Source: an uncultured Roseobacter sp.
GTDB taxonomy: Bacteria; Pseudomonadota; Alphaproteobacteria; Rhodobacterales; Rhodobacteraceae
Length of the DNA stretch: 64,000 nt
Direction of reading: 5' to 3'
Assembly: GCF_947492555.1 (NCBI RefSeq)
Contig: NZ_CANLNE010000001.1
Coordinates: 310,001 to 374,000 of the forward strand
The translations under genes were made by a program, and so were the position numbers. Under the pieces are notes generated by a model, which had not been told where the DNA came from, did not search any database, and saw only the letters and a program-made list of their open reading frames with translations. Of the stretch, positions 62,241 through 64,000 are shown piece by piece (position 1 is the first letter of the stretch; each line of letters opens with the position of its first letter).

Positions 62241-63724
62241 AAGCTCATGGTCGCCGCGACGGCGCGTTTCCAGGCCGCGTATTTCTCATCGCGCAGGCCG
62301 TCGTCCATCTGCGGCGTGAACTGCTGCTGCAAAGCCCAGCTTTCAGAAAAGCCTGCCATATCGGGGTAAAGCCCCGCACGCTGCCCGGCGAGCCATGCAG
62401 CCCCCAGTGCGGTCGTCTCCAACACCTCCGGGCGGTCCACCGGCGCGCCGATGATGTCCGACAGGAACTGCATCGCCCAGTCAGAGGCAGACATGCCGCC
62501 GTCCACGCGCAGCGTAGCCCCCGCGCCCTCGCCCTGCCAGTCGGCCTGCATGGCTTCGAGCAGATCGCGGGTCTGGTAGCCAACACTCTCCAACGCCGCT
62601 TTGGCGTATTCCTCGGGGCCGGAATTGCGGGTCAGCCCGAAGACCGCACCGCGACACTCCGCATTCCAGTAAGGTGCGCCAAGCCCGACAAAAGCGGGCA
62701 CCAGAACCACGTTTTGGTTCGGATCGGCCTTTTCGGCCAGCGGCTGCGTCTCGGCAGCCTCGCGGATGATCTTGAGACCATCGCGCAGCCATTGCACCAC
62801 GGCACCGGCGACAAAAATGGAGCCCTCAAGCGCATAGGTCGGCGTGCCGTCGAACTGATACGCGATGGTTGTCAAAAGACGGTTCTGCGAGGTGACGGCG
62901 GTTTTGCCGGTGTTCAATAGTGCGAAACACCCGGTGCCGTAGGTGGATTTCAGCATGCCGGGCTCAAAACAGGCCTGCCCGATGGTCGCCGCCTGCTGAT
63001 CACCCGCGACGCCGAGGATGGGAATGGCACGCCCGAACAGGTCGGCGCGGGCCATGCCGAAATCAGAGGCGCAGTCCTTGACCTCGGGCAGCATTTCCAT
63101 GGGGATGTCGAAGAGCGCGCAGATCGACGTGCTCCAGCGCCCTTTGTGAATGTCATAGAGCAGCGTGCGCGCGGCATTGGTGGCATCCGTCACATGGGCC
63201 GCCCCGCCGGTCAGTTTCCAGATCAGGAAGCTATCGACCGTCCCAAAGAGCAGCTCTCCGGCCCGTGCGCGATCCCGCGCACCGTCGACATGGTCCAAAA
63301 TCCATTTAAGCTTGGTGCCCGAAAAATACGGATCGGCCAGCAGACCGGTCTTTTCGGTAATCATCTTGTCATGACCAGCCTCGCGCAGCTCGCGACAATA
63401 GTCCGCCGTACGCCGGTCCTGCCATACGATGGCATTGTGGATCGGCTTGCCGGTATCTTTCTCCCAGACCACAACGGTTTCGCGCTGGTTGGTGATGCCA
63501 ATCGCGGCGATATCATCCGGTCCAAGACCCGCCTTCTCGATGGCAGCGCGACAGGTTCCGGCGGTTGTCGACCAAAGGTCGCCGGGGTCATGCTCTACCC
63601 ATCCGCTGTTCGGGAAATGCTGTGGAAACTCCTCCTGCGCGCTGGCTTTGATCCGCATATCGCCGTCAAAAACAATGGCGCGTGAGGATGTCGTCCCCTG
63701 ATCAATCGCGAGAATATGGGTCAT
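62237..63724 (-). CDS. glpK: Glycerol kinase
   Basis: GlpK makes sn-glycerol-3-phosphate. The 495-residue FGGY kinase has the phosphate loop [15 protein letters not shown] (6-20), [33 protein letters not shown] and [13 protein letters not shown] with the catalytic Asp. [14 protein letters not shown] is the second nucleotide segment. Length equals the family norm. It follows a sugar/glycerol binding-protein gene across a terminator-like hairpin and overlaps the alcohol dehydrogenase gene by four bases. Confidence 0.97.
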   Translation of the reverse strand: MTHILAIDQGTTSSRAIVFDGDMRIKASAQEEFPQHFPNSGWVEHDPGDLWSTTAGTCRAAIEKAGLGPDDIAAIGITNQRETVVVWEKDTGKPIHNAIVWQDRRTADYCRELREAGHDKMITEKTGLLADPYFSGTKLKWILDHVDGARDRARAGELLFGTVDSFLIWKLTGGAAHVTDATNAARTLLYDIHKGRWSTSICALFDIPMEMLPEVKDCASDFGMARADLFGRAIPILGVAGDQQAATIGQACFEPGMLKSTYGTGCFALLNTGKTAVTSQNRLLTTIAYQFDGTPTYALEGSIFVAGAVVQWLRDGLKIIREAAETQPLAEKADPNQNVVLVPAFVGLGAPYWNAECRGAVFGLTRNSGPEEYAKAALESVGYQTRDLLEAMQADWQGEGAGATLRVDGGMSASDWAMQFLSDIIGAPVDRPEVLETTALGAAWLAGQRAGLYPDMAGFSESWALQQQFTPQMDDGLRDEKYAAWKRAVAATMSF

Positions 63725-63769
63725 GGTGTCCCCCGGATATCACTGAATTCTGTGGGCAGTCTGCCCATG

Positions 63770-63801
63770 AAAAAGCCGGGGCACAACTGGTGCGCCCCGG
63801 C
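63770..63801 (-). terminator. Terminator/attenuator between the glycerol SBP gene and glpK
   Basis: On the minus strand GCCGGGGC pairs with GCCCCGGC (63801-63794 and 63782-63775), with the stem extendable to about 11 bp, and TTTTT follows at once (63774-63770). It begins 15 bases after the binding-protein stop and about 46 bases before glpK, so it should lower glpK expression relative to the transporter gene. Confidence 0.82.
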
Positions 63802-63815
63802 CAAAGATCAAAGAC

Positions 63816-64000
63816 TTAGTTTTCCCAGGACTTGATCAGCTCGTCATAGCTGACCGTCTGTGGCTCTTCGTCCTCGTTTTCCAGCTTGGCGTAGGGCGCC
63901 CCTTCGCGGTCGAACCAGACCTGAGGATCTTCTTCCTCATTCATGACCGGTCCGAGATCGCCCTGAACGCCTGCGCGCTCCAGACGCTCAAGCACACGTT
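63816..64000 (-). CDS. Partial ABC transporter solute-binding protein (glycerol type)
   Basis: Only the last 61 codons are in the window; the gene runs off the right edge. The readable end contains RVLERLERAGVQGDLGPVMN, then EDPQVWFDREGAPYAKLENE and finally TVSYDELIKSWEN before TAA (63818-63816). A C-terminus with a WFDREGAPY-like motif and YDELIKSW is typical of the binding protein of the rhizobial-type glycerol importer (GlpV). glpK next to it supports glycerol. The call rests on a short C-terminal piece. Confidence 0.6.
   Translation of the reverse strand, partial: RVLERLERAGVQGDLGPVMNEEEDPQVWFDREGAPYAKLENEDEEPQTVSYDELIKSWEN

Overview
The window reads as a chromosomal segment of an alphaproteobacterium of the Rhodobacteraceae, most likely the marine Roseobacter group. 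The evidence is high GC with dense operons, an NDUFA12-type complex I accessory subunit, the clpP-clpX order, a Tat-exported PhoX phosphatase, a Zur/ZnuABC locus, ABC importers for sugars in place of a PTS, and an Entner-Doudoroff set beside glycogen genes. I saw no rRNA, tRNA, insertion sequence, prophage, CRISPR array or plasmid function. The species is inferred from gene content only.

Layout. 1-3.1 kb: housekeeping genes on the minus strand (NDUFA12 homologue, RidA-family protein, clpX, clpP). 3.1-5.7 kb: phoX behind a 586-base leader. 5.7-8.9 kb: zinc uptake, with znuA divergent from zur-znuC-znuB around a 12-base palindrome. 8.9-14.1 kb: a LIV-type amino-acid ABC operon with a BKACE (DUF849) enzyme gene inside it. 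14.5-15.3 kb: a secreted delta-class carbonic anhydrase. 15.4-28.2 kb: a galactoside locus with an IclR regulator, a CUT1 importer, GH36 and GH42 glycosidases and an oxidative galactose route (SDR, SMP-30 lactonase, DgoK, DgoA). 28.2-36.6 kb: xylose uptake and catabolism (xylFHG-xylBA), glucokinase and a divergent ROK repressor. 36.6-42.2 kb: an unusual set made of a CRTAC1/UnbV propeller protein, a di-heme peroxidase, a glutamine-synthetase-like ligase and a Rieske oxygenase. 42.3-55.4 kb: glycogen metabolism (glgP, glgB, glgC, glgA, glgX, malQ, pgm). 55.5-60 kb: gap-edd-eda and a PfkB sugar kinase behind a LacI-type palindrome. 60.2-64 kb: a P-loop kinase and a glycerol locus (solute-binding protein fragment, glpK, iron-containing alcohol dehydrogenase).

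How it fits together. About 45 kb is a carbohydrate hub. Galactosides, xylose and glycerol enter by separate ABC systems. Galactose is probably oxidised to KDPGal, xylose goes through xylulose-5-phosphate, glucose goes through glucokinase and Edd/Eda, and surplus hexose phosphate is stored as glycogen by the adjacent glg genes. Regulation is local: Zur, IclR, ROK and probably an off-window LacI protein, each with a visible dyad or divergent promoter region. Hairpins lie directly after three binding-protein genes.

The points that most deserve a second look are: the Rieske/ligase/peroxidase group, which resembles amine-activating oxygenase systems but lacks a reductase; the galactose-locus SDR, whose catalytic lysine is an asparagine; the BKACE gene inside an ABC importer operon; and a MmcQ/YjbR-family gene translationally linked to sugar permease genes.
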